NCBI RefSeq assembly: GCF_001807265.1
Contig: NZ_KV788382.1
Location: 1 to 64,000, forward strand
DNA from: Corynebacterium sp. HMSC05H05
GTDB taxonomy: Bacteria > Actinomycetota > Actinomycetes > Mycobacteriales > Mycobacteriaceae
Reading direction: 5' to 3'
DNA length: 64,000 nt
The translations under genes were made by a program, and so were the position numbers. Below, in pieces: positions 24,592 to 34,391 of the stretch. The notes under the pieces are model-generated. The model saw only the letters and a list, made by a program, of their open reading frames with translations. It did not search any database and was not told where the DNA came from. Within the stretch, counting starts at the first letter, position 1. Each line of letters starts with the position of its first letter.

Positions 24592-27094
24592 AGTTGAATC
24601 GTCCCGGGCACAGGCCGTATCGGATCGGAATCGTTTCAACCTGAGGGCCGAAGATTTTTGGCTGGACAATACGCTAATTTCGGCGAAGCGACGCGGCGCT
24701 GCTGTGTCTTCCGCACTACGGAACGGCGCAGAAGGTTACCTAAACTTCCTAGCCTACGAAATCAGTGAATTTAGTCTGGACTGGTGTGGCTTGCATGATT
24801 TACTTTGGAGCGAATTCGCTTCCGGCGGTTTTGATTTACGCTTGCCTAACATAGTCAAGTCGAATAATTTGTCCTCTAAGGCTTTGGCATGGTGCGAAGT
24901 CGCAGTCTACCTGGTTTTAGCTGAGAAATCAGATGTCGACTTGAAGATCGGTGCTGATCTACTAAAGTGGGCGGCCCCTCAGGTGCCAAGAAAGCTGGCT
25001 TCGAGTTCGCAATATCGCGAGCTCCTCATTCAACTATTGATCCGGACGTCCCAGGTTGATGCTGCTCGGAAGCTCCTCGCGGGAAAAACATGGCTGGATC
25101 AAGAGACCACCTGGTTCTACCGTGCTCAGTGCGAAAGAGTCTTAGAAGGAGCTGACAAGAGTTGGGTGGATAGTTTTAACCGGTTGCTTCCCCCTGAATT
25201 TGGATTGATTCTAGGCGGTGACGAAGCAGATACATATGACAGTCTGCGATTCTCGTTCGGAGAAGGGGAGACTCGCTCAAGCGCGGTCCGAAGCGCGTTC
25301 AGCGTCGTTGTCCCGGTGGAGGAAGTATGGGAGCTTGAGCTTTTGGATGAAAGTCTGCGTTCGGTAAAGAACCAGACTGCTCAGGCTAGCGAGATCTTGG
25401 TCGTTGTGAATAACACGCTGAAGTCCGCAGTGTCCAACGAAATCCAAAGCCAGTACAGCGCTGATGTCATCGTAGTTGGTAGCGGCACAGATCAAGGTTC
25501 TTTGTTGAAGGAAGGGGTTGATCGGTCTAGTAACGAGACTGTGTTTGTGCAATTGCCGAACTCGATATCCCATCCACGGAGATTTGAGTTCCAATTAGCA
25601 GACATGGCGAGCTCCGATCGTAATTTTTCATTCGGTAGCGTGGTGGCAACTGATATGTCTCTGGGTTTCCAGCAGATCGGGTATACAGTGAGCGGTGTTA
25701 GCGGAGCGTCTCTGTGTTTCGATAAACGCCTGTTTGATGCAGTCGGGGACTTGTTGCCTCTTGGGCGGATGGCTCTCGATGAGTTTCTAAAGAGGCTACA
25801 TATTGTGTACCCGGGTAAAGGCATTTCTGGATACCCATTGGCGATAACCCGATCGCCTGACGGAAGGGACTTTCCTTTCCTTTATGGCCAAGTGTCGGAA
25901 CAGCAGCGTCTTATCGATTCAGGGCTTGCCGAGTTTCATCTTCAGCTGGCGGAGTCTGTGAAAGATGATTCGACACTCGGTCTTGAGGTCCAGGAAGCAT
26001 TGCTGGGCGTAATAGCTCAACAAGGGGATAACGACTTTGACGTGGTGCTGGCTGGGGATTGGCGAAAATACGGTGGACCCCAGAAGTCTATGATCGAGGA
26101 GATCCATGCTCTGGTTGGCGCTGGGTATAAAGTAGGCGTCCTTCATATGGAGGCGGCACGGTTCATGACGGTTGATACTGGCAACCTATGCCGACCTATC
26201 CAGCAGCTGATTAACAAAGGGTATGTGGGGCAAATTGCATACAACGAGCCCGCCTCGACAAAGCTCCTAATCCTCCGCTATCCTCCGATCCTCCAGGTGG
26301 TTCCTGAGAAGCCGTCGATGATCTATGTACAGCGCATGGTAATCCTTGCGAATCAGGCGCCTTCGGAGCTTGACGGCAGCGATATCCGGTACACGGTCCC
26401 TGAAGTTTCAAAAGGCGCACTGCACTGTTTTGGAGTCGACGCCACCTGGGCCCCTCAGGGCCCCCAGGTCAGGAGGGCCATAGAAGCATATTTGGCACCT
26501 GACCAGCTTGAAAAGTTCGATATGCCCGGGATTGTAAATCCTGTCGAGTGGCGAGGGGAGATTCCCAGAACTCGGCTGAATGAACTGCCGGTTATCGGCC
26601 GCCATTCACGTGATAATCCGATGAAATGGCCTGAAGACGCAGGGGCGATAGAAAGTGCGTACCCGACAAACGGCACTGCGCACGTCCGCTCCATGGGGGG
26701 AACTAGCTATGCTCAGCAAGTACTCGGTCTAAACCAGCCTCCAGAAAACTGGGATTCTTTGGCAAAAGACGCGGAACCAGTCGTAGATTTTCTCCATAGC
26801 TTGGACTATTATGTGTTTTTCCAGCACTCGAATGCGATCGAAGCCTTTGGGCGCGCAGTACTCGAGGCAATCGCTGCGAACTTGGTTGTCATTCTGCAAC
26901 GCAACTACGAAGAAGTATTCGGAGAGGCCGCTATTTACGCTGACCCAGAGGAAGTGGCAGATATTATCCGGGACTTTCAAAACGATCCGCAGTCTTATGC
27001 AGAACAACAATTGAGAGCAGCTGACAAGGTGGCACGTGAGTTTTCGTACGAATCCCACGTCGATAAGATTCGCTCAATATTGAAGCGAGTCTAG
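24581..27094 (+). CDS. Large two-domain glycosyltransferase (degenerate GT2 + GT4-like)
   Basis: An 837-residue protein with the same plan as its upstream neighbour: a helical N-terminal part (1-220), a GT2-like domain (about 235-430; FSVVVPVEEVWELELLDESLRSVKNQTAQASEILVVVNN) in which the expected DXD is replaced by QLPNSISHP, and a C-terminal GT-B domain (about 480-837) with DVVLAGDWRKYGGPQKSMIEEIHAL and the donor motif EAFGRAVLEAIAANLVVILQRNYEEVFGEAAIY. The first domain is probably inactive and the second active. ATG 24581 has GGAG 7 nt upstream. Function in the polymer pathway is inferred from context. Confidence 0.75.
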   Translation: MPDRVESSRAQAVSDRNRFNLRAEDFWLDNTLISAKRRGAAVSSALRNGAEGYLNFLAYEISEFSLDWCGLHDLLWSEFASGGFDLRLPNIVKSNNLSSKALAWCEVAVYLVLAEKSDVDLKIGADLLKWAAPQVPRKLASSSQYRELLIQLLIRTSQVDAARKLLAGKTWLDQETTWFYRAQCERVLEGADKSWVDSFNRLLPPEFGLILGGDEADTYDSLRFSFGEGETRSSAVRSAFSVVVPVEEVWELELLDESLRSVKNQTAQASEILVVVNNTLKSAVSNEIQSQYSADVIVVGSGTDQGSLLKEGVDRSSNETVFVQLPNSISHPRRFEFQLADMASSDRNFSFGSVVATDMSLGFQQIGYTVSGVSGASLCFDKRLFDAVGDLLPLGRMALDEFLKRLHIVYPGKGISGYPLAITRSPDGRDFPFLYGQVSEQQRLIDSGLAEFHLQLAESVKDDSTLGLEVQEALLGVIAQQGDNDFDVVLAGDWRKYGGPQKSMIEEIHALVGAGYKVGVLHMEAARFMTVDTGNLCRPIQQLINKGYVGQIAYNEPASTKLLILRYPPILQVVPEKPSMIYVQRMVILANQAPSELDGSDIRYTVPEVSKGALHCFGVDATWAPQGPQVRRAIEAYLAPDQLEKFDMPGIVNPVEWRGEIPRTRLNELPVIGRHSRDNPMKWPEDAGAIESAYPTNGTAHVRSMGGTSYAQQVLGLNQPPENWDSLAKDAEPVVDFLHSLDYYVFFQHSNAIEAFGRAVLEAIAANLVVILQRNYEEVFGEAAIYADPEEVADIIRDFQNDPQSYAEQQLRAADKVAREFSYESHVDKIRSILKRV

Positions 27095-27224
27095 ATTGAA
27101 TTTAGGACACGTAAATCCGTTAGGTTAAACGAAACTCTAGTAATTTACGAGCCTATTCCCAGTGCGCGCAAAGTGTGGCGTCTACTGTTTCCTTAAATTT
27201 CCGCTGATCGCGAAAGGAAGAGAC

Positions 27225-28634
27225 ATGACCGAGCCGTATAGCCCATCAAGAGCTGAGGTTCCGAGAGGGTTTGTTTTGTCCGACTTGGACATAGCCCCGC
27301 CTAAGGGATTTTCCAGTGTGGAAGTGCTACCGAACCTCTATGTGACTGCTGACCAGGAGATTTCTACAGCATCATCTGATGGACTGGTGGTCGTCGTTCT
27401 TGGGCTGGCAATCAGCCATTCGGTCTCGTCGGTGGCTGAGTATTTACTCGAGAGCCTGAGAGAGGGAGAAAGTCAGTTTTTCTCCCGATTGGGGGAGACC
27501 GCTGGGCGTTATGTAGTATTTTTCGGCAGTAGCACCAACCTAAAGGTGGTTTCGGACGCCACAGCAAGCCGGAGCATTTTCTATCGGGAGTCCGGAGGCC
27601 TGGTAGCTAGTCATGCGTATTTGGTCAGTGCATTAGAGCCCAAAAGTAAACGGGTCTCATTGCCTTTCGGTAATGGATTTCCCGGCAATTTCACCCCGTT
27701 TGAAGGCGTTAAAATCCTGACCGCGAACTTCGTCTTGGATGTAAATAGCGGCAGGATAAATCGTTATTGGCCAATTAACGTAGCTAGAAAAAAGGCTGCC
27801 GATCCGGGAACCGAAATCTTAGAGCTCGTAACCGATAACCTGAAACAGATGGCTAAGGGCAGGCGGGTGAAGTTAGCGCTAACCGCGGGAATTGACTCCC
27901 GGTTAGTGCTAGCCTGTGCCCTTTCTTCGGGCATCGATTTTGAAGCGTTTACTTACGGTAAACCGTCAGGTGGTGTACGAATCGACCACTTAGTGGCTGC
28001 CGAGATAGCACGGAAATTTGGAATTGCACATACAAGTGTTGAAGCTGTTCGGTCTCATCCGGACCTTCTTGCTGCTGTGAATCGTGCTAGCTACACACGC
28101 AATCATATTAAAGCGGTACAGGGGCTCGCGGCGTATTTCGGCGACAATTCGACTATTGGGCTGAACGGAAATCTGCTTGAATTGGGGCGCGATCATTACG
28201 AGCTTGCACGGGAGCTGTCGGAGCAGTTCGAAGGGGCGGAACTTGCTACTGAGATCTACTGGAGAAAACTTCCAAAACGCTTTCGGGATAACATAAGTGC
28301 CAACCGCGGCATCGAAGCATATAAAAAGCAAATATTCGAATATTTTGAGGCTTGGCTGTCTGAGATTGGTGGGTTCCAAGGGGGATACTACCCCGCACAC
28401 TCCCAATTCTACTGGGAGCATCGTATGGCATCTTGGAATGGTCCGTTTTCCATAGAGCGCGATTTCTACTGCAACTTCGTGGTCCCCTTTAATAGCCATC
28501 GTATTTTCGAGCTTTTTTGGGATTACTCGGAAGTTGCTCGGCGTAACCGTGAGCCCCACACGCAACTTATCGAGAAGGTCGACCAGCATTTGCTCGATAT
28601 ACCAATCAACCCTCGCGTATGGCCCTTGGCCTAG
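27225..28634 (+). CDS. Asparagine synthase-like amidotransferase domain protein
   Basis: A 469-residue protein with the asparagine-synthetase layout. An N-terminal region (about 30-170) resembles the glutaminase fold (FFSRLGETAGRYVVFFGSSTNLKVVSDATASRSIFYRESGG) but lacks the N-terminal catalytic Cys, so it cannot hydrolyse glutamine in the usual way. The C-terminal ATP pyrophosphatase has the PP-loop LALTAGIDSRLVLA near 215-228. In surface-glycan clusters such proteins are thought to amidate uronic acids; that role is inferred. ATG 27225 has GGAAG 5-9 nt upstream; an upstream ATG at 27162 has no site. It is the last gene of the island. Confidence 0.75.
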   Translation: MTEPYSPSRAEVPRGFVLSDLDIAPPKGFSSVEVLPNLYVTADQEISTASSDGLVVVVLGLAISHSVSSVAEYLLESLREGESQFFSRLGETAGRYVVFFGSSTNLKVVSDATASRSIFYRESGGLVASHAYLVSALEPKSKRVSLPFGNGFPGNFTPFEGVKILTANFVLDVNSGRINRYWPINVARKKAADPGTEILELVTDNLKQMAKGRRVKLALTAGIDSRLVLACALSSGIDFEAFTYGKPSGGVRIDHLVAAEIARKFGIAHTSVEAVRSHPDLLAAVNRASYTRNHIKAVQGLAAYFGDNSTIGLNGNLLELGRDHYELARELSEQFEGAELATEIYWRKLPKRFRDNISANRGIEAYKKQIFEYFEAWLSEIGGFQGGYYPAHSQFYWEHRMASWNGPFSIERDFYCNFVVPFNSHRIFELFWDYSEVARRNREPHTQLIEKVDQHLLDIPINPRVWPLA

Positions 28635-29234
28635 TGGACTGGGAACTATTCAGGCTCGAAAGACTGTTTGGGAATTGGTTGTGTGGGCAACTCTTGTCCC
28701 ACACCTGCGAATTCCAGATGTGCTGGTCCTGTTTTCTGTGTTTAATGCGATTTGATGCAATCTCGGAACGATTCCTATGAGAATTGGCTAGTGATCTTCC
28801 GGTGCCCTCTCACGGGGCTAGGCGGGTGGACCATGGATCAGCAGTGGGAAGTGGGCGAGATCTGATGACTTGACTGCCTTTTCTGCGTGCATGGCATGGG
28901 TGCGCGGGAGTTGTGTTGTGGAAACGTTTCGTGGTTGCTGCCCCGTTGAGGCTGGGAACTGTGCGCTGGCTTAAAACGAGATCGACTATCTGCTTGGTTA
29001 TGGGCTACAACCAACTATTCCGACAATCTAAAGCGGTACTCTCTAGCTTCCCGTTGGCATCGCTAGCGGTGCATGCCCGGCACGGGAATGCGCTTGAAGT
29101 ATTGCGCGAAGCCGTCTAGGAGAATTAAGTTAATTCACATTTCACCTTAAGGTAATCGCAGGTTCCCACTTCGCCTATAAGTTCCATTGCATGCGCCCCA
29201 GAAAGGGGCGCAACGTATTGCTAAGGAACTAAAA
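28635..29234. other. Gene-free 600-bp stretch at the end of the polysaccharide island
   Basis: No supported gene. A 68-codon frame (28913-29119) and a shorter one (28534-28755) have no recognisable character. The stretch changes from island-like AT-richer DNA to an AT-rich promoter zone (29120-29165, with GTTAATTCACATTTCACCTTA) before the large surface protein. It could be decayed sequence or the upstream regulatory region of that gene. Confidence 0.5.
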
Positions 29235-32200
29235 ATGGGAATTCGAAAACGGGCGGTGCGTGGTTGCACTGCTCTTGTGTCCAGCGTCGTCATCGCGCTG
29301 CCGGTCGTCGCAGCGGTGGCACCGGCAAAGGCGGCGGACGCGGCTGCGCAGCCAGGTGGCCAGGTGGTTATCAGTGAGATCGCAAACGGCGGCCCCGGCG
29401 GCTATCACGACAACTTCATCGAGGTCGCCAACTGGGGCGACGAGCCTGTGGACGTCAGCGGCTGGGAGCTGTTCCGCTGCACCGGCACGGGTTCGGTGGC
29501 GTCGGCGCCGCAGAACACGCTGCAGGGCACGATCGGCGCGGGGGAGCGGTGGCTATTCGCGCGGGAGAGCGATCAGTCCACAATCGCGGACGAGGACGTG
29601 GAGCAGCGGTACACAACCTCGCTGGCCAACGAGTCCTACGGCGCGCTGCTGCGCGATAGCTCGGGCGAGGACGTCGACGCAGTCGCGATCCAGTTCCCGG
29701 GCACCACCAACCAGGCGTGCGGCGAGGGCACCGTGCTGGCCAACACCACAGATTCCGCCGCCGGCGAGAGCTTCCAGCGCACCCAGGACACCGACGACAA
29801 CGCCGCGGACTTCATCCGCGCGCCGCGCACCCCGGGTACGGAGAATGCCACAGAGCCGTCGGGGGCGCCGAAGCGCGGCGACGTGCTCATCTCCGAGGTC
29901 GCGCACACGGGCGCGGACGGGGAGGGGCTGATTGAGGTCGCTTACTTCGGCGATCAGGAGGTCGACGTCACGGATCTGCGCGTGGACGTGGTCAACCAGT
30001 TCGGGCGCCGGTTTGCGGGGTATGTGTGGGCGGGGCGGATGCCCGTCGAGAAGCTTGGGCCCGGAGAGGCTGTCGTGGTGCCGCGTGATGAGGGCGGGCG
30101 CGACTTCACTGAGGGCGCCGCGGGCGTGGTGCTGTACGACGCCTCCGGTGCCGTCTGGGACCGCGTCGCCTGGGCGGACAATCAGGACTCCGCGGCTGCG
30201 GACGGCACGCCGCTGCCGTACGTCAGCCTGGACGCCGCGGGCGGCGTCTCCTACCAGCGCACCGCCAACACCGGCGACAACGCGTCGGACTTCGTGGCGG
30301 CGAAGCGCACCCCGGGCGCGATCGAGGTGGGCAAGCCCGCCGAGGAGCAGACGCCCGAATACACGCACGAGGAGCCGCACACCACCGGTGGGGCGAACGT
30401 GCTGGTCTCGGAGATGACCAACACCGGCCCGGACGGCAACGGCGACATCTTCCTCGAGCTGCAGAACTACGGCGACGCGCCGCAGGACATGACCGGCTGG
30501 TCCGTGTACCGCTGCATCGGCACCGGCGTGCGCGCGTCCGTGCCGCAGGTGTCCGCCGAACAGCTGGACGGTGTGGTGCTTGAGCCCGGTCAGCGTTTCA
30601 CCGCGGGCCGGTCGGGGCAAGCGGGCACGGACATCCGCGCAGCGCAGGACACCACGTTCGACATCTCCTTTGCCACCCAGTACGGCCTGCTCGTTTTCGA
30701 CCAGGACGGCAAGATCGTGGACCGCGTCGGCTCCGCACGCGAGGACGTGGAGAGCTTCTGTGCCATGGGCCAGCCACTTCCCGGTGTGCTCAACGGACTG
30801 CATGGGCAATCCTGGCAGCGCGTGGACATCACGGGCGATGACCGCCGGGATTTCATTGTGGCGGAGAGGACCCCTGGGCGTCGCAACGCAGAGGCCCCGC
30901 AGCACCAGCGCGTGGATTCGCCGGTGAAGATCACCGAGGTCACCAACGGCGGCCCGGGCGGTGCCGGCGATAACTTCTTCGAACTGACCAACACGGGCGA
31001 TGCGCCTGTAGACGTCACCGGGTGGCAGGTCTACCGCTGCACCGGCACCGGGCGCGTGTACGACGGCATGCTGCAGCTCAATCTGCCCGACGGCGAGATG
31101 GCGCCGGGCGAGGTGTTCACCGCCACGCGCACCGGAGCGGACTCCACGGTGGAGGACCCGGACGCGACCTACGGCACCTCCTTCAACGCTGTCGATGGCT
31201 TCGGTCTGATGGTGGTGGACAAGGACCGCAACGTCGTGGACTCCGTCGGCGTGTTCGACCGCGTCGATTCCCCGTGCGCGGCGGGCGAGCCTTTGAGCGA
31301 CACGCTCGATTTCGCCTCCGGCGAGTCCTACCAGCGCGTCGCGTTTACCGGCGACAACGCCAAGGACTATGTCCGCGCGATTCGCACCCCGGGCAAGTAC
31401 GACCCGGACGTCGAGGCCATTGAGGTGCAAAAGCCCAAGATGGGTGATGTGGTGATCAACGAGATCGCCGCCGGCCGCCCGGATGACAAGGGTGGGCAGA
31501 AGGCGCAGTATATCGAGATCATCAACAACGGCTCCACGCCCGCGGATCTGTCCGGGCTGCGCGTGGACTACTGCGCTGCCGACGGGCGCCGCATGCTGGA
31601 GCCGGCAGCGGTGGTGCCGGACGGGTTCTCGCTGGCCCCGGGCGGCGTGCTCACCGTCGCGCGGCCGGAGGCGGGCGTGAAGGATGCGCTTGCCACCGAC
31701 GCCACCTTCCAGCAGGAGGGTTACGGTGCCACAATCACGGATGCCGCAGGCACGCTTCTCGACGCCGTCGGTGTCTACTACGACGACGTAGGCAAAGTGA
31801 CAAACGCACCGGAGGGCCCCTGCTCCTCCGCCGGCGTGCCGCTGGATCGCCGCATGCGGTTTACCTCCATCGAGGAGGCGCAGAAGCACGATTACGCCTG
31901 GCACCGTGTGCAGTCCACCGGCAACAACTGGGCGGACTTTGACACCGCGCCGGCCACTCCGGGCTCGGCGGACGGCCCGGAATACCGCGACGTGACCAAA
32001 CCCGTGGAGGGCTCACTCGATCCGGTCGAGGTCGAGCGCGCAACCCGCACCGGGGTGCCTTCGCTTTCCGACGGCACGCCCCTGACCGCCACCGGCACCT
32101 CCGACGCCGACGTGACGGCGTTCGGCGCGAAGACGGCGGCAATCGACTGGTCGAAGTCCGCAGGCTTCATCGGTGCCTCCCCGCAGGCGGCGCTGGAGCA

Positions 32201-34325
32201 GCGGGTGGGCGAGGGCGAGACCCGCGCCGCGGACGTCCGCAAGATGGACCAGGCGCAAGACACCGGCCGCGCGTTCCCGTACCAGCGCTTCGAGCTGGCG
32301 GTGGAGCGCCCCGAGGACAGTGTGGTCTCGATTGCGTGGCGCGGCCACTCCCGCGACCGCCACGAGCTGCAGATGTACTTCTACAACCACACTGTTGGCC
32401 AGTGGCAGCGCGTGGACACCGCGGCGGGGGAGGACGGCGGCGAGGTCACCCTGGTGGGCACCGGTGCTGTTGCTGATTTCTACCGCGACGGCACCGTGGA
32501 CGTGCTGGTCCAGGACGGCAAGCGCGTGGCGGATCCGTTCAGCGACTCCAACGGCGAGACGAACCAGATGTTCAAGACGCCTGGCGAGTACGACCTCGCC
32601 ATCGCGCACGTGACGGATTCGCAGTACCTCACCGAGCAGAACCCGGCGTCGTATACCCAGATGATCGCGTGGTTGGCCGCGAACAAGGACGCGCGCGACA
32701 TCATCGCTTCCGTGCACACCGGCGACGTGATCCAGAACTGGCTGCGCGGCAATCAGGAGCCGGACCGTGCGGTGCTGGAGTTTGAGCGGGCCTCCGAGAT
32801 CATGAAGATCTTCGAGGACGCCGGCATGCCCTACGGCATCCTGCCGGGCAACCACGACAACGTGTGGGGCGCATCCAACGAAATGTTCAACGAGTACTTC
32901 CCGGCCTCGCGCTACGAGTCCAACCCCTGGTGGGGCGGGCACGGCCCGGACGGCAACGCGTCGAACTTCTTCACCATGGAGCGCGACGGCGCGAAGTTCC
33001 TCTTCCTGCAAATGGGCTTCGACTCCTCCGAGGAGGAGATCGACTGGGCGGACAAGGTCATCGCGGACCACCCGGACCACAACGTGATCTTCTCCACCCA
33101 CGAGTACCTGCGCCCCGAGGAGGACGCCCGCTCGAACCCGGACAACGGCCGTTGGACCGCCCAGGGCGACCTACTTTTCGAGCGTCTTGTCAAACCCCAC
33201 TCCAACGTCGTCCTGGTCTTCTCCGGCCACCTGCACGGTGTTCGCCAGCGCATCACCGAGCGTGAGGACGGCACCCACGTCATCGAGACCGTCGCCGACT
33301 ACCAGTCCTACGAGGAGGACGGCGCCCGCGACGCCCTGTACACGCGTCTGTACCAGTTCGACCTGGACTCCGGAAAGGTCGCGGCCAACGCGTACTCGCC
33401 GCGCCTGCAGTCCTTCGAGCCGTGGAAGAACGACCCGCACGATCTGGGCTACACCCCGGAATCCGACGAGTTCGTCTACGACGCCGACCTGCAGTACGAC
33501 AAGCAGGTGACCACCTCCGGCATCGCCGCCTTCGGCGCACCGGTGGAGCTCGGCACCGCCCAGCTTTCCGACGGCACCGCCGCCGAATTCACCTGGGACA
33601 ACCTCGAGCCAGACGCGGAGTACCTCTGGTACACCCGCGCGCAGCGCGACGCCTCCGCCGCCAGTGGCGCCTCCGCCGCCGACCCGCGCTACTCCGACTT
33701 CCGCGTCTTCACCGCCCCGGCGGAGGACGATGAGGAGGCCCCGGAGACGTCCGCACCTGAAACCCCGGCGCCCGAGACCTCGGCCGAGCAGCCCACCGCA
33801 ACCGTCACCGCGACCACCACGACGTCTGTGTCCGCAGACCCGGTGACCCACACGGAGACCGTTAAGGAGACCATTAAGGAGACGGCCACGGAGACCGAGA
33901 AGGTCACCGAAACCGAGCCGGCGGTCACGCACCGCGAAACGGTGACGACCTCGACGACCGTGGTCACCCCGACCACGGTGACCTCCACCGCAAAGGAGGT
34001 CTCCACCGCGCCGAACACGACGGTGACCAAGTCCGTGCCCACCACCGTGGTCACGCCGACGACCGTCACCGCACCGACGACGGTGGAGGTGCCGACGACG
34101 GTGCCCACGACCGTCGAGAAGCAAGGCGACCGTGTCACCGAAGAGCAGTTCCCGGACGAGGTCAGCTCCGTGACCGTCGGCTCGAGCGTTACCATCACCC
34201 CGCTGGGCATCCTGCTGTCCCTGCTCGGTGCGCTGGGCGCGGTCGGCATGATCGCCGCGCTGCTCAATTACATGGGCATTAACCTGCAGGAGTACTACGA
34301 GCAGTTCCTCGACATGCTCCCGTAA
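29235..34325 (+). CDS. Large surface protein with five lamin-tail-like repeats and a calcineurin-like phosphoesterase
   Basis: A 1696-residue exported protein. Signal peptide 1-35 (ending AAVAPAKAAD). Five lamin-tail-like repeats follow at about 44-200, 214-360, 388-545, 565-720 and 737-915, each starting VISEI/LISEV and ending FxxAxRTPGxxE. A metallophosphoesterase domain lies at about 1118-1340: HVTDSQY, HTGDV, GNHDN, STHEY and SGHLHG provide the metal ligands. The 1500-1640 region is Thr/Val/Glu-rich (TVT, TET repeats), and a hydrophobic segment near 1653-1678 ends the protein without an LPxTG motif. AAGGA lies 9-13 nt before ATG 29235. High GC, unlike the island upstream. Substrate (nucleotide, phospholipid or teichoic-type phosphodiester) is unknown. 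Confidence 0.88.
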   Translation: MGIRKRAVRGCTALVSSVVIALPVVAAVAPAKAADAAAQPGGQVVISEIANGGPGGYHDNFIEVANWGDEPVDVSGWELFRCTGTGSVASAPQNTLQGTIGAGERWLFARESDQSTIADEDVEQRYTTSLANESYGALLRDSSGEDVDAVAIQFPGTTNQACGEGTVLANTTDSAAGESFQRTQDTDDNAADFIRAPRTPGTENATEPSGAPKRGDVLISEVAHTGADGEGLIEVAYFGDQEVDVTDLRVDVVNQFGRRFAGYVWAGRMPVEKLGPGEAVVVPRDEGGRDFTEGAAGVVLYDASGAVWDRVAWADNQDSAAADGTPLPYVSLDAAGGVSYQRTANTGDNASDFVAAKRTPGAIEVGKPAEEQTPEYTHEEPHTTGGANVLVSEMTNTGPDGNGDIFLELQNYGDAPQDMTGWSVYRCIGTGVRASVPQVSAEQLDGVVLEPGQRFTAGRSGQAGTDIRAAQDTTFDISFATQYGLLVFDQDGKIVDRVGSAREDVESFCAMGQPLPGVLNGLHGQSWQRVDITGDDRRDFIVAERTPGRRNAEAPQHQRVDSPVKITEVTNGGPGGAGDNFFELTNTGDAPVDVTGWQVYRCTGTGRVYDGMLQLNLPDGEMAPGEVFTATRTGADSTVEDPDATYGTSFNAVDGFGLMVVDKDRNVVDSVGVFDRVDSPCAAGEPLSDTLDFASGESYQRVAFTGDNAKDYVRAIRTPGKYDPDVEAIEVQKPKMGDVVINEIAAGRPDDKGGQKAQYIEIINNGSTPADLSGLRVDYCAADGRRMLEPAAVVPDGFSLAPGGVLTVARPEAGVKDALATDATFQQEGYGATITDAAGTLLDAVGVYYDDVGKVTNAPEGPCSSAGVPLDRRMRFTSIEEAQKHDYAWHRVQSTGNNWADFDTAPATPGSADGPEYRDVTKPVEGSLDPVEVERATRTGVPSLSDGTPLTATGTSDADVTAFGAKTAAIDWSKSAGFIGASPQAALEQRVGEGETRAADVRKMDQAQDTGRAFPYQRFELAVERPEDSVVSIAWRGHSRDRHELQMYFYNHTVGQWQRVDTAAGEDGGEVTLVGTGAVADFYRDGTVDVLVQDGKRVADPFSDSNGETNQMFKTPGEYDLAIAHVTDSQYLTEQNPASYTQMIAWLAANKDARDIIASVHTGDVIQNWLRGNQEPDRAVLEFERASEIMKIFEDAGMPYGILPGNHDNVWGASNEMFNEYFPASRYESNPWWGGHGPDGNASNFFTMERDGAKFLFLQMGFDSSEEEIDWADKVIADHPDHNVIFSTHEYLRPEEDARSNPDNGRWTAQGDLLFERLVKPHSNVVLVFSGHLHGVRQRITEREDGTHVIETVADYQSYEEDGARDALYTRLYQFDLDSGKVAANAYSPRLQSFEPWKNDPHDLGYTPESDEFVYDADLQYDKQVTTSGIAAFGAPVELGTAQLSDGTAAEFTWDNLEPDAEYLWYTRAQRDASAASGASAADPRYSDFRVFTAPAEDDEEAPETSAPETPAPETSAEQPTATVTATTTTSVSADPVTHTETVKETIKETATETEKVTETEPAVTHRETVTTSTTVVTPTTVTSTAKEVSTAPNTTVTKSVPTTVVTPTTVTAPTTVEVPTTVPTTVEKQGDRVTEEQFPDEVSSVTVGSSVTITPLGILLSLLGALGAVGMIAALLNYMGINLQEYYEQFLDMLP

Positions 34326-34378
34326 ACCTGGCTCCCAGGCGAGTGGATGCGGCTGCGTTGCGCCGCGTCCACTTTTTA

Positions 34379-34384
34379 TATGCT
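34379..34384 (+). promoter_or_regulatory. -10 box of the ornithine cyclodeaminase-like gene
   Basis: TATGCT ends exactly 7 nt before ATG 34392, which fixes that start rather than the ATG at 34380 inside the hexamer. Confidence 0.55.
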
Positions 34385-34391
34385 CGTCCTC

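Noticed and set aside
28913..29119. 68-codon frame in the 600-bp gap
   Set aside because: Too short, no ribosome-binding site of note, no recognisable motif.
29120..29165. Possible Pho-box-like direct repeats upstream of the surface phosphoesterase
   Set aside because: TTCACA/TTCACC repeats are suggestive, but spacing does not clearly match a known PhoR site and one locus cannot support the claim.
29553..31904. A 783-codon open frame on the minus strand
   Set aside because: It is antisense to the lamin-tail repeats of the surface protein; high GC and repetitive codons keep the frame open. Its composition (His/Val/Arg-rich) is not protein-like.
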